Positions 19,105-29,500 of a DNA stretch of 64,000 nt are shown here, in pieces. The stretch spans positions 1-64,000 of the forward strand of contig NZ_JARHYI010000154.1 of assembly GCF_029258575.1 (NCBI RefSeq), given 5' to 3'. Both the position numbers and the translations under genes were made by a program. The number at the start of each line of letters is the position of its first letter. Position 1 is the first letter of the stretch. Source of the stretch: Brachyspira sp. Its GTDB lineage: Bacteria; Spirochaetota; Brachyspiria; Brachyspirales; Brachyspiraceae. The notes beneath the pieces are model-generated. The model was not told the origin of the DNA. It saw only the letters and a program-made list of their open reading frames with translations, and ran no database searches.

Positions 19105-19659
19105 ATGTCAAAAAAAGTTTTAGTTCCATTGGCTGAAGGTTTTGAAGAAATTGAAGCTATAACTATTATTGATGTTTTAAGAAGAGCAAATATAGAGGTT
19201 GTAACTGCTTCTTTAACTGATAATTTAGAAGTAAATGGAGCTCATAATATTAATGTTAAAGCTGATACTAGTTTAGAAAAAATAATGAATTATGATTTTG
19301 ATGCTATAGCACTTGCAGGTGGAATGGGAGCAATGAATAATTTAAAATCTGATATGAGAATTATAGAAAAACTTAGAACTATGTATGAAGATAAAAAATT
19401 AGTATCTGCAATATGTGCTTCTCCTATAGTTTTAGGAGAGGCTGGAGTAATTAAAGGAAAATATACTTGCTATCCTAGCTGTGAAAGTATGGTAAAAGGT
19501 GGAGAGTATGTAGAAAAAGATTTGGTGGTATGTAATGATAATGTTATAACTTCAAAAGGACCTGCTACTACAGTATTTTTTGCTTTGGAATTAGTAAAAT
19601 ATTTAAATGGTTCTAATGAAGAATTATCGAATTCTCTATTGATACAATTAATAAAATAA
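19105..19659 (+). CDS. DJ-1/PfpI family protein
   Basis: VLVPLAEGFEEIEAITIIDVLRRA; LAGGMGAMNNL; SAICASPIVLGEAG. Confidence 0.93.
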   Translation: MSKKVLVPLAEGFEEIEAITIIDVLRRANIEVVTASLTDNLEVNGAHNINVKADTSLEKIMNYDFDAIALAGGMGAMNNLKSDMRIIEKLRTMYEDKKLVSAICASPIVLGEAGVIKGKYTCYPSCESMVKGGEYVEKDLVVCNDNVITSKGPATTVFFALELVKYLNGSNEELSNSLLIQLIK

Positions 19660-19672
19660 AAAAATAATATTG

Positions 19673-19722
19673 ATTTAAAAAATCTTTTATATATATTATT
19701 ATATATAAAAGATTTTTTTTAA
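19673..19722 (+). terminator. Intrinsic terminator
   Basis: AAAAAATCTTTTATATATA...TATATATAAAAGATTTTTTTT long stem with T tract. Confidence 0.7.
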
Positions 19723-19732
19723 GGATTAAAAA

Positions 19733-20719
19733 TTGAAAGTTATTATACCAGCAGCTGGGGAAGGTACTAGATTAAGACCTCATACCATTACAAAACCAAA
19801 ACCAATACTACCAATAGCAGGGGCTACTATTATAGATTTTATAATGAAAGAAATATCTTCAATAGGTGATTTAGATGAAATAATATTTATAGTTGGATAT
19901 TTAAAAGACCATATGATAGAATATCTAACTAATAAATACAAAAATATTAAATTAACATTTGTAGAACAAAAAGAATATAAGGGCTTAGCACATGCTATAT
20001 ATCTCACAAAAGATTATATAAATAATGATGATAAAATATTTATTATTCTTGGAGATACTATATTCAAATTGAATTTATCTAATATAGTGAGTAAAAATGA
20101 AAATGCTCTTGGAGTATGTGAAGTTGATAATCCTAGCAGATTTGGAATAGCCATTCTTAATGAAAATGGAGTAATAACAAAATTGATAGAAAAACCTCAA
20201 GAACCTATAAGTAATTTGGCTCTTACTGGTATGTACAATATCGTTAATACAAAAGAATTGTTTGAAGCAATAGAATACATTATAAAAAATAATATAAAAA
20301 CAAAAAATGAATATCAGCTTACCGATGCCTTGCAATATATGATAGAAAAAGGTATTTTATTTAAAACATTCAAATTAGATGGTTGGTATGACTGTGGTGA
20401 AAAATCTACTATGATAGAAACAAACCGAAATATAATTAAACATGAAATATTAAGTAAAGGTATAAAAGATACTGCTATAATACCTCCTGTATTTATAGAT
20501 AAAGATGTAAAAATAGAAAATTCTGTAATAGGTCCTTATGTACATATAGGAACAAATTCTAAAATAGAAAATTCTATATTAAAAAACTGCATTATATTTG
20601 AAGAAGTTAATATGTCAAATGCTTTTATAGACAATTCCATTATATCTGAAAAAGTAACATATAAAGGAAAAACACATTCTATGGATATAGGTGCTTCTAT
20701 TACTATAGAACAAAATTAA
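19733..20719 (+). CDS. Sugar-phosphate nucleotidyltransferase (NTP_transferase with LbH-like C-terminus)
   Basis: TTG start after AAGGA; IIPAAGEGTRLRPHTITKPKPILPIAG; GLAHAIYLTKDYI; hexapeptide-like tail. Confidence 0.9.
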   Translation: MKVIIPAAGEGTRLRPHTITKPKPILPIAGATIIDFIMKEISSIGDLDEIIFIVGYLKDHMIEYLTNKYKNIKLTFVEQKEYKGLAHAIYLTKDYINNDDKIFIILGDTIFKLNLSNIVSKNENALGVCEVDNPSRFGIAILNENGVITKLIEKPQEPISNLALTGMYNIVNTKELFEAIEYIIKNNIKTKNEYQLTDALQYMIEKGILFKTFKLDGWYDCGEKSTMIETNRNIIKHEILSKGIKDTAIIPPVFIDKDVKIENSVIGPYVHIGTNSKIENSILKNCIIFEEVNMSNAFIDNSIISEKVTYKGKTHSMDIGASITIEQN

Positions 20720-21153
20720 AAATGTAATGTAGCATTCATAAACGCCATAACTATAAATTGCAAAAGACTTATAAATAAAAATATAGCTGTATCCATCATT
20801 AAAAGCGAATGTGGATAATTGGTAAGCATTATAGAAAATCTTACCTTATCAGCAATAATAAGAAGTGAATACATCAAAAAACATATTATAAGTTTAACAT
20901 GATCTTTTAAAGGAATAAAGTAAAAAAATACTATAAAAAATAAAGCTACTAATACACTTTGTATAAAAGAAAAAAACTCAATATAATAAAGCATTTTCAT
21001 TCTATTATTCCAATTTCTAACACCAGGAAGTATCTCTCTTCTATAATAAAATTTTTTCACAAATTGAAATTCCGATACAAATCTAACTGATAAAAATCTT
21101 ACTACATAGCAAGCCAAAACAAATTCTAAATATTTTACTAATATATTTCCCAT
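20716..21153 (-). CDS. Hypothetical membrane protein
   Basis: Intact 145-aa ORF with several hydrophobic segments, adjacent to the next minus-strand gene. Confidence 0.6.
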   Translation of the reverse strand: MGNILVKYLEFVLACYVVRFLSVRFVSEFQFVKKFYYRREILPGVRNWNNRMKMLYYIEFFSFIQSVLVALFFIVFFYFIPLKDHVKLIICFLMYSLLIIADKVRFSIMLTNYPHSLLMMDTAIFLFISLLQFIVMAFMNATLHF

Positions 21154-21155
21154 AA

Positions 21156-22589
21156 TTAAAAATTATATAAATACCATTCATCACAATTTTTACAAAAATC
21201 TAATTTCTTACAAGCATTATCTATAAAATAATTTTCTAATGACTTCCATATATTCTCCAAACTCTCATCATATATAGAAGCTATCTTTTTTTCTCTATTT
21301 ATATCAAATCGGCAAATATAAATATCCCCATAAGAATCTATAAATAAATCTCTAGCCAAATGCCAGCATCCTATATTAATAAGAGGTGCCATATCCCCTA
21401 CCCTATTATCCTCTACAATGCCTCTATAAGTATAATATTTCTGCATTATAATCTCTATTTTTTTATACTTATCAAAATATTTATAATATGAAGACAAATA
21501 ATCAAAATTATCCTTCTGCTTTACTATTTGCAAATAAGTATTTTTAGGCTCTCTAAGCAAATAATAATCTATATTAGATATAATAGTTTTCATATCACTA
21601 TTATCATATATACTATTATAAACATTCTCATCAATCGCATCCAAATGTATAATAACATGCAAATTATCTCTATCAGACTGCATAGATAATAATTTCTTAG
21701 CCGTTTCACTATCAAGAAGTAAAGCATTAGTTTCTAAATATATATTAACATCTTTATTTCTAGTAGAATAATCTAATATATCAAAAATATCTTTATTTAA
21801 AAGAGGTTCATAATAACTTCCTATAGACATATGAAAATCATCACAAAAATCATAAATCTTATCATAAATAATTTTAAACTCTTCAAATGTAATATTCTTT
21901 TCTTCTTTTGAAATTGAAAATTGACTTTTTAATAAATACTTACTAATAACATTTTGCTTATTATTTATGTCTATCTCTATAAATGAAGGTAATGTTCTTC
22001 TAATACTTGGATTTTCTTCTATTACCTTTACCATTTCATCATAATTCTTATAATTAATAAGTTTTTCTATCAAAATAGAATTTCTTTTACTATTTGCAAA
22101 AAGAGAAAGTCTATAATATCTCATATCATGTTCAGATATTAATATTTCTATTTCAAAAAAATTCGGATCAACAAATACAATATTACTTATAGCATTTTCA
22201 GATACTTTAATATCCTTTGTTTTTATAATATTAAATAATTTTTCAAAAGCATTTCTTCTTATTATAAAAGGAATTATTCCAGAAGGATAGTTTTCTCCAT
22301 AACTGAAATAAGATATATTATCTTCATGTATTTTACTAAGCTTTACAGTTTCATCTATATTAAATAAAGGCATATTACATGGTATATAAATTATATTATC
22401 ATAATTTTCACTTTCTTTATATATATTATTCAAATAATTATCTATCTTTTCAATATCATTATTTTCTATATATTTAACATCACAGTTTAATTTATCTTTT
22501 AAAATATTAATCTTATCATTAAAGATATCATCAAATTTGTTAGAAAACCCATTATTAAAAGATTTATCAGCTAATATTAAAAAGCTCAT
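21156..22589 (-). CDS. Spiro-SPASM-like protein (SPASM C-terminus, radical-SAM-like middle without CxxxCxxC)
   Basis: C-terminus INIGCWHLARDLFIDSYGDIYICRFDINREKK...CKKLDFCKNCDEWY; N-terminal half resembles a nucleotidyltransferase fold (YIPCNMPLFNIDETVKLSKIHEDNISYFSYGENYPSGIIPFII). Confidence 0.65.
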   Translation of the reverse strand: MSFLILADKSFNNGFSNKFDDIFNDKINILKDKLNCDVKYIENNDIEKIDNYLNNIYKESENYDNIIYIPCNMPLFNIDETVKLSKIHEDNISYFSYGENYPSGIIPFIIRRNAFEKLFNIIKTKDIKVSENAISNIVFVDPNFFEIEILISEHDMRYYRLSLFANSKRNSILIEKLINYKNYDEMVKVIEENPSIRRTLPSFIEIDINNKQNVISKYLLKSQFSISKEEKNITFEEFKIIYDKIYDFCDDFHMSIGSYYEPLLNKDIFDILDYSTRNKDVNIYLETNALLLDSETAKKLLSMQSDRDNLHVIIHLDAIDENVYNSIYDNSDMKTIISNIDYYLLREPKNTYLQIVKQKDNFDYLSSYYKYFDKYKKIEIIMQKYYTYRGIVEDNRVGDMAPLINIGCWHLARDLFIDSYGDIYICRFDINREKKIASIYDESLENIWKSLENYFIDNACKKLDFCKNCDEWYLYNF

Positions 22590-22617
22590 TTTTTACCTCT
22601 TATCATATAAAAATTAT

Positions 22618-23307
22618 TTAAATATAATCCATAATATTATTAGGACTTCTTGATATCAAATTGCATGCACCACAAATATATAAACCATCTTGAATATTAT
22701 TATCATATAATTCATCAATATCTATCTTCTTCAAATTATTAATATCATTATTTATTATTCTATAAAAATCTGTAGAACCGCAGTAGCTACATCTATAGGA
22801 TAAATATTCATATATTCCATCAAAATAAATTTGATGGTATTTTTTTTTATTCATTTTAATTCTATTATTTATATATCTATGCGGAAAAATTTCTATATAC
22901 TCATCTAAAGATATCTTTTTTAAAGACATAGCTTTAATATCGCTCAATTTATTTTTTCCAAGCAAATAAAAAAACTGCTCCATAAATATATTATGTAAAT
23001 TAAGTATATCATTAAATTTATCATTAGTAAGTTCATAATTAGTAACTGTAGCATGAACAGGATAATCACTAACTACAAATTTTAATTCCTCTCTATTCTC
23101 TTTGAAAAAACCGAATTCCCCAAATAAATACTTATCATCTTTAATATAAGCAAATAATCCAATACAAGAATCAGAATCTGTACTATAGAAATAATCAGAA
23201 TATAAAACATTATCAAAACTATTTATATATCTAATAATAGGATCATCATCATGAATATCGAGAATAATTTTCTCTTCGCCTAAAATATCTTCAATATCTT
23301 TCATCAT
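22618..23307 (-). CDS. Hypothetical protein with two CxxC pairs (possible zinc site)
   Basis: CSYCGSTDFYRI ... YICGACNLISRSP near the C-terminus; precedes the spiro-SPASM gene. Confidence 0.6.
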   Translation of the reverse strand: MMKDIEDILGEEKIILDIHDDDPIIRYINSFDNVLYSDYFYSTDSDSCIGLFAYIKDDKYLFGEFGFFKENREELKFVVSDYPVHATVTNYELTNDKFNDILNLHNIFMEQFFYLLGKNKLSDIKAMSLKKISLDEYIEIFPHRYINNRIKMNKKKYHQIYFDGIYEYLSYRCSYCGSTDFYRIINNDINNLKKIDIDELYDNNIQDGLYICGACNLISRSPNNIMDYI

Positions 23308-23327
23308 AAAAAATATCCAAAAAATAA

Positions 23328-24404
23328 TTAATCCGAATAAGAGGCGAGCATATCCTCTTGTTCTTTTTTAAATAAAGCATCAGTTATCTCTGTAATCTCA
23401 CCGTCCATAAATCTATCCAGCTTATATAAAGTAACATTTATTCTATGATCTGTAACTCTATTTTGAGGGAAATTATAAGTTCTTATTCTCTCACTTCTAT
23501 CTCCAGAGCCAATCTGTTCCCTTCTTTCTTTAGCCTCTTTAGCCTTTCTTTCAGCCTCTTCTTTTTCATATATTCTAGCCCTTAAAACTTTTAAAGCTTT
23601 TGCCTTGTTTTTATGCTGACTCTTTTCATCCTGACACTGCACAACCAATCCCGTAGGTAAATGTGTAATCCTCACAGCACTGTCTGTAGTATTAACCGAC
23701 TGCCCACCAGGTCCGCTAGAACGAAATATATCAACTCTTATATCCTCATCTTTTATAACAACATCGCTTTCCATAGCTTCAGGCATAACGGCAACTGTAG
23801 AAGCAGATGTATGTATCCTTCCCCCTGATTCGGTAGTAGGTATTCTCTGAACTCTATGGGTACCGCTTTCAAATTTTAATGTTCTATAGGCATCTTTTCC
23901 TGATACTGAAAATATTACCTCTTTATATCCACCAAGCTCTGTAGGACTTGTATCTATTATTTCCATTTTTAAATTTGTTCTCTCTATAAAGCGTGTGTAC
24001 ATTCTAAATAAATCTCCCACAAATAATGCAGATTCATCTCCTCCAGTACCTACCCTAATTTCTACAATGATATTTTTACCGTCATTTTTATCTTTAGGTA
24101 ACAAAAGAAGTCTAAGATCATTTATTATATCTTCTTTCTTTTTATTAAGCTCCTCTATTTCCAACAATGCCATATCTTTAAGCTCTTTATCAGTATCAGG
24201 ATTATTAATAATATCATTAGATTCTTCTATTTCTTTCAATACTACTTTAAGTTTTTTATACTCTTCTACTATATCCTCTATTTCAGACTTTTTTTTCATC
24301 AAATCTTGTATTACTCTATTATCTTTTATATTAGCATCATTAAGTTTCTGAACTATATCTTCATATGTATTTTCAACCAATGACAGTTTATCAATTATTG
24401 ACAT
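23328..24404 (-). CDS. prfA: Peptide chain release factor 1
   Basis: [25 protein letters not shown] motif; [24 protein letters not shown]; lacks prfB-type frameshift. Confidence 0.96.
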   Translation of the reverse strand: MSIIDKLSLVENTYEDIVQKLNDANIKDNRVIQDLMKKKSEIEDIVEEYKKLKVVLKEIEESNDIINNPDTDKELKDMALLEIEELNKKKEDIINDLRLLLLPKDKNDGKNIIVEIRVGTGGDESALFVGDLFRMYTRFIERTNLKMEIIDTSPTELGGYKEVIFSVSGKDAYRTLKFESGTHRVQRIPTTESGGRIHTSASTVAVMPEAMESDVVIKDEDIRVDIFRSSGPGGQSVNTTDSAVRITHLPTGLVVQCQDEKSQHKNKAKALKVLRARIYEKEEAERKAKEAKERREQIGSGDRSERIRTYNFPQNRVTDHRINVTLYKLDRFMDGEITEITDALFKKEQEDMLASYSD

Positions 24405-24483
24405 AAAATAAATTTCACTCCAAAAAAATAATAATTAATTATATATAAATAATCATATTTATCAACTATTATAATTCAGATAA

Positions 24484-26103
24484 CTATTTATTTACACTAT
24501 TAAAATTAGCTTTAAAATCTATATTAATATGAGTATAATTAGAATTGATAGCGGATCCTACTATAATAGTATTAGGATAACTCCAAGTTCTAAGAGGTAT
24601 ATTAAAATATCTTAATATATTTTGAGATTTAGAAAGCTGTATAGTGAATATATAATCAGGATTTATATTTTTAGAAATTTGAGATTTTATATAATTATCT
24701 AAAGATTCTTTTTCATAACTATTATCTATTACGGTTTCTATAGCTCTTTCATCTTCACTAGCAAAATATACTTTATCTATAAAAGTATAATGAAGTTTAT
24801 TTCCATTATTTAAATCATAAGAATATATAAATTTATTATTATAATTTCTCTCTTTCTTTATTAAATCAGGATATTTTTCTAATAATTTTATTTCCAATTT
24901 AGGAAGTAAAGAAGTATCATTTTCAATATTACAAATAATAATAGGGTAAATCAATTCAGATTTTTTTGATTCTATATAAGCAATAGCCATCTCTCCGTAT
25001 AAATCATTTATAATACTTCCAAATGAATAAATATCATTCATTTTTGTAAATAGATTATATAATTCAGAAGAAAGTTTATTATTATGATTAATTTTCAAAT
25101 CATTGTATATTATAGGGTAAAGCCCCGCCAAATATGATTTTAAACCAAAATACATAACAGTACTTTCTTTAGATAAATAATTTTGTATATCTATCTGCCC
25201 GTCTAAATTATAAAGCGAATATCTATCTGAACCGCCATATTCATAATCTACAAAAATATCCATTAAACCATTATCATTATTTATTTTCACATTTCCATAT
25301 ATATTATTAACATTAACAAAATAATTTAATGGTGTAAATAATAAAGATCCCTCGCATTTATTATAATCAAATAATTTTTTATTAATATAAAAAGCAATAT
25401 CAGAATCATACTGACTTCCTACTCTATTTAATAATTGTATTTCATTAAGACCATTTATATTTGAAGTTAAGAAGTCAATTAATTTTTTAATATGATTAAA
25501 ATTTTTAGATGATATTAAAAGCCCCTTATAAAATGTGAAAAACAAATAAGGATTTCCATTATCTAAAGCATATATTTTATTTTTATTATAATTAATTTTC
25601 TTTACTTCATATATAGTATTATTTATATTAACTTCTTTTAAATTGAAAAAATAATTTAGTATAAATGCATTCAATTTTCCTACATCAAATAAATAAAAAA
25701 TTTCAGCATTATTTAAATTACCATTATATCCCCAAAAAAGTAAAGCAGCATTTCTTTTTAATATAGGTTTAGAAGCCAATCTAATTACAAAATTTTCATT
25801 TGTTTTTATTTTTTGAGAAAAAGCATCTACAGTTCTAAGTAAAATAGAAAAATCATACATAGATTCATCATGAGATATTCTATAAGCATATATTGAATCA
25901 GAAAATTTAAGTATACTTTTATCTAAACTTTTTACACTTACATAAGCAATATTATCTTTAGGCATCTTAATTTCAGACATATTTTTTTTATGCAAACCGT
26001 AAGGAAAATATCCTATTATAAGGAATATAGATATTAATGCAATTAATATAATAGATAATATAAAGAATAATTTAATCTGTCTTTGTCTTTTAATACTCAC
26101 CAT
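24484..26103 (-). CDS. Hypothetical membrane-anchored protein
   Basis: Intact 539-aa ORF with one N-terminal TM segment and a large presumably extracytoplasmic region. Confidence 0.6.
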   Translation of the reverse strand: MVSIKRQRQIKLFFILSIILIALISIFLIIGYFPYGLHKKNMSEIKMPKDNIAYVSVKSLDKSILKFSDSIYAYRISHDESMYDFSILLRTVDAFSQKIKTNENFVIRLASKPILKRNAALLFWGYNGNLNNAEIFYLFDVGKLNAFILNYFFNLKEVNINNTIYEVKKINYNKNKIYALDNGNPYLFFTFYKGLLISSKNFNHIKKLIDFLTSNINGLNEIQLLNRVGSQYDSDIAFYINKKLFDYNKCEGSLLFTPLNYFVNVNNIYGNVKINNDNGLMDIFVDYEYGGSDRYSLYNLDGQIDIQNYLSKESTVMYFGLKSYLAGLYPIIYNDLKINHNNKLSSELYNLFTKMNDIYSFGSIINDLYGEMAIAYIESKKSELIYPIIICNIENDTSLLPKLEIKLLEKYPDLIKKERNYNNKFIYSYDLNNGNKLHYTFIDKVYFASEDERAIETVIDNSYEKESLDNYIKSQISKNINPDYIFTIQLSKSQNILRYFNIPLRTWSYPNTIIVGSAINSNYTHINIDFKANFNSVNK

Positions 26104-26203
26104 AACAAATTATTTCCTTAAAATTATATTAATTACATATTTCAAACTTTATTTTTTATATTATTTTTATTTTCGTAAAAATTAAAAAATTATTTAATAA
26201 AAA

Positions 26204-26240
26204 ATCCGATTCAAGTTTGAAACCTGAATCGGACTTTATT
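26204..26240 (-). terminator. Intrinsic terminator
   Basis: Minus strand AGTCCGATTCAGG-TTTCAAA-CTTGAATCGGATTTTTT. Confidence 0.7.
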
Positions 26241-26263
26241 GATATAGATATTAAAATCTAAGA

Positions 26264-27478
26264 TTATTTATTAATAGATTCTACTAAAGCATCTACTAAA
26301 GCATCCATCTCACCAACGTTAGCTGATTTGAAAGAAGAAGAAACTGAAATCTGAGCATCTAAAACTTCGCATTGTTTCAAGTTATTTTCAACAAATTCCT
26401 GCATCAAAGAACCAGATTTAGGAGCCCAAGAACCATTTTCAATTATAGCGAACTTACGTTTTTGAACATTAAGAGCAGCCATGTCATGAAGATAATCTTT
26501 CATAGGAGGATATATGTTCAAGTTATAAGTAACAGAAGCTAAAACAATATGGCTCAATTTGAAAGTATCAGAAATCAAGTAAGAAACATGAGTTTTTGAT
26601 ACATCATACATAGATATATTAGTAATTCCTCTTTCAGCTAATCTGCAAGCTAAAATACCTACCATATCTTCAGTATTACCGTACATAGAAGCATAAACGA
26701 TTAATACACCTTTTTCTTCAGGCTCATAAGTACTCCATTTGTTATACTTATCAAGTATATAACCTAAATTGCTTCTCCAAACTGGTCCATGTAAAGGACA
26801 GAACATTTTAATTTTGTCAATAATACCGCCAGCTTTTTTAAGTAAATGCTGTACATGAGGACCATATTTACCAACGATGTTAGTATAATATCTTCTAGCC
26901 TCATCTAACCAATCTCTATCGAAATTAACTTCGTCATTGAATAATCTTCCGTCTAAAGAAATGAAAGTACCAAAAGCGTCAGCAGAGAATAATACTCCAT
27001 TAGTAGTATCAAAGCTAACCATAGCTTCAGGCCAGTGTACCATTTGAGCACCAACGAAAGATATTTCATGCTTACCGAATTTTTTAGAATCGCCTTCTTT
27101 AACTTGGATTTTTTTATCTTCAGCAATAGTAAATCCAAACTGATCCATAAACATAAAAGCTTTTTCAGTAGCTATAACTTGAGTTTCTGGATGGCGAAGC
27201 AAAACTTCTTCTATAGAAGCAGCATGATCTGGTTCCATATGGTTAATAATCATATAATCTAATTTTTTACCATTAAGAACATGAGCTATATTGTCTAGGA
27301 ATTGTCTGCAAACAGCCCAGTCAACTGTATCAAAAAGAACAGTTTTGTCATCCATTAAAAGATAAGAATTATATGAAACACCTTTAGTTAAAGGGTGAAC
27401 GTTTTCAAATAGAGCTAAACGATGTTCATTCGCTCCAACCCAATATAAATCATCAGTAACTTTTCTAACGCAATGCAT
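26264..27478 (-). CDS. fprA: A-type flavoprotein (FprA/flavodiiron O2 or NO reductase)
   Basis: MIINHMEPDHAASIEEVLLRHPE di-iron ligands; CPLHGPVWR; flavodoxin domain VLIVYASMYGNTEDM. Confidence 0.93.
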   Translation of the reverse strand: MHCVRKVTDDLYWVGANEHRLALFENVHPLTKGVSYNSYLLMDDKTVLFDTVDWAVCRQFLDNIAHVLNGKKLDYMIINHMEPDHAASIEEVLLRHPETQVIATEKAFMFMDQFGFTIAEDKKIQVKEGDSKKFGKHEISFVGAQMVHWPEAMVSFDTTNGVLFSADAFGTFISLDGRLFNDEVNFDRDWLDEARRYYTNIVGKYGPHVQHLLKKAGGIIDKIKMFCPLHGPVWRSNLGYILDKYNKWSTYEPEEKGVLIVYASMYGNTEDMVGILACRLAERGITNISMYDVSKTHVSYLISDTFKLSHIVLASVTYNLNIYPPMKDYLHDMAALNVQKRKFAIIENGSWAPKSGSLMQEFVENNLKQCEVLDAQISVSSSFKSANVGEMDALVDALVESINK

Positions 27479-27515
27479 TATTTTGCCTCCTTCTTAATTT
27501 ATTGCATATATTTTA

Positions 27516-29435
27516 TTAAGCTTTAATGAAAGTAGATTTTTCTTCACTACATTCAGGACATATCCATTCATCTGGAAGAGCTGTAAAGTCTGTACCTGGA
27601 GCTATTTCTGCTTCTGGATCACCAATGAATGGATTATACTCATAACCACAACCAGAACATACATAGATTTTAGGTATTTCGATTGTTTTCTTAGGAGTAA
27701 TTTTCTTCATTTTCTTGAATGGTACTTCTGCAGGTTTCTTAGCACCTGTATCAAGAGCCTTAGTAAGTAATGGAAGAATCTCTTTCACATCTCCAACGAT
27801 ACCATAGTCAGCATTTTTGAAGATTTTAGCAGATCCTTTCGTATTGATAGCAACAATAATAGAAGCATTTTTAATACCTTTCAAGTGTTGGTTAGCACCA
27901 GAAATACCACAAGCTATATATAAGTTACCATTGAATTTTTGACCAGACATACCAACATATCTAATGATAGGTAAGTATTTCAATTCTTCAGCTACTGGAC
28001 GTGAACAACCTATAGCAGCACCAGCAGCTTTAGCTAAATCTTCAACTAATTTCATATTTTCTTTAGCACCAATACCTTTACCAGCACTTACTACTCTTTC
28101 AGCATTGATAATAGGAGTATTGATATCGATACCTACAGAGAAGTCTATTCCGTCTTTCTTAAGAGCAGCTACTAAAGCATCAACTTTATCTTGAGCTGAA
28201 CCTTCTTTGAAGATGATATTTCTTCTTTCACCTGTGATAGGACCTTTTTTAACCATAGGACCAGCAACAGCAACAGGAGATTTAGGCATTTTACCAAGTA
28301 TAGATGCAGAAATAACAACTTTTTGTATTTCACTTGTACCTTCATAAATAGTACAAATCTTAGCATCACGATAAGCTCTTTCTACTATATAAGCACCTTT
28401 GATGAATCCATTACCACCATGGATTTGAAGTGCTTGGTTTACAACTTCCAAACCTATTTCAGAAGCGTATAATTTAGCCATAGCAGACTCAGTACCATAA
28501 GGCTCATGTCTGTCTTTCATAGCAGCAGAACTATATATAAGAAGTCTAGCAGCACGTAATTTAGTAGCCATATCAGCAAGTTTGAAAGCAATAGCTTGTT
28601 GCTGAGCGATAGGACGACCAAACTGTATTCTTTCTTTAGAATAAGCTATAGCAGCTTCATAAGCACCTTGAGCAATACCTAATGCCTGAGCAGCAATACC
28701 TATACGACCACCATCAAGAGTTTGCATTGCAATTTTAAAACCTTGTCCTTCTTTACCAAGTAGGTTTTCTTTAGGAATTTTTACATTGTCAAATAGTAAT
28801 TGAGCTGTAGCAGAAGCACGAATACCTAATTTATCATATTTTTCACCAAACTCAAAACCTTCCCAACCTTTTTCTACGATGAAAGCACTGATACCTTTAG
28901 TACCGATACCAGGAGTAGTAACAGCAAATACTACATAAGTTTCTGCTTCTATAGAGTTAGTGATGAAGATTTTTTCACCATTTAATATGTAGTGATCACC
29001 TTTTAATTCAGCAGTAGTTTCTGTACCACCTGCATCAGAACCAGCTTCAGGCTCAGTCAAACCGAAAGCACCTAATTTCTTACCTTCAGCAAGAGGAACT
29101 AAATATTTTTTCTTTTGCTCTTCTGTACCGAAAGCAAAAATAGGATAACTTCCTAAAGAACAATGAGCTGATAAAATTACGCCCATAGTACCATCAACTC
29201 TTGAAAGTTCTTCAACTGCTATAGCATAAGCAATATTATCAAATCCTGCACCGCCGTATTTAGTGTCAAAAGGCAATCCCATTATATCTAATTTAGCTTT
29301 ACCTAATTGTTTCACAGCTTCTGTTGGAAACTTACCTGTTTGGTCACACTCATGGGCTATAGGTGTTATTACTTCTTCAGCCCATGCCCTAATTTTAGCA
29401 CGAAGTTGTTCATGCTTTTCTGTTGTTTTAAACAT
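27516..29435 (-). CDS. Fusion: acyl-CoA dehydrogenase + EtfA FAD-binding domain + rubredoxin
   Basis: ACAD motifs [41 protein letters not shown]; EtfA C-terminal motifs [62 protein letters not shown]; rubredoxin [46 protein letters not shown]. Confidence 0.95.
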   Translation of the reverse strand: MFKTTEKHEQLRAKIRAWAEEVITPIAHECDQTGKFPTEAVKQLGKAKLDIMGLPFDTKYGGAGFDNIAYAIAVEELSRVDGTMGVILSAHCSLGSYPIFAFGTEEQKKKYLVPLAEGKKLGAFGLTEPEAGSDAGGTETTAELKGDHYILNGEKIFITNSIEAETYVVFAVTTPGIGTKGISAFIVEKGWEGFEFGEKYDKLGIRASATAQLLFDNVKIPKENLLGKEGQGFKIAMQTLDGGRIGIAAQALGIAQGAYEAAIAYSKERIQFGRPIAQQQAIAFKLADMATKLRAARLLIYSSAAMKDRHEPYGTESAMAKLYASEIGLEVVNQALQIHGGNGFIKGAYIVERAYRDAKICTIYEGTSEIQKVVISASILGKMPKSPVAVAGPMVKKGPITGERRNIIFKEGSAQDKVDALVAALKKDGIDFSVGIDINTPIINAERVVSAGKGIGAKENMKLVEDLAKAAGAAIGCSRPVAEELKYLPIIRYVGMSGQKFNGNLYIACGISGANQHLKGIKNASIIVAINTKGSAKIFKNADYGIVGDVKEILPLLTKALDTGAKKPAEVPFKKMKKITPKKTIEIPKIYVCSGCGYEYNPFIGDPEAEIAPGTDFTALPDEWICPECSEEKSTFIKA

Positions 29436-29500
29436 TTGCTTCTCCTTATAACAATATTATTTAATTAATAGTATATAAAAATGATATTCAATATTCAAAT

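Noticed and set aside
23995-24351. Plus-strand 118-aa ORF within prfA
   Set aside because: Antisense shadow rich in Ser/Leu/Ile, no homology signal.
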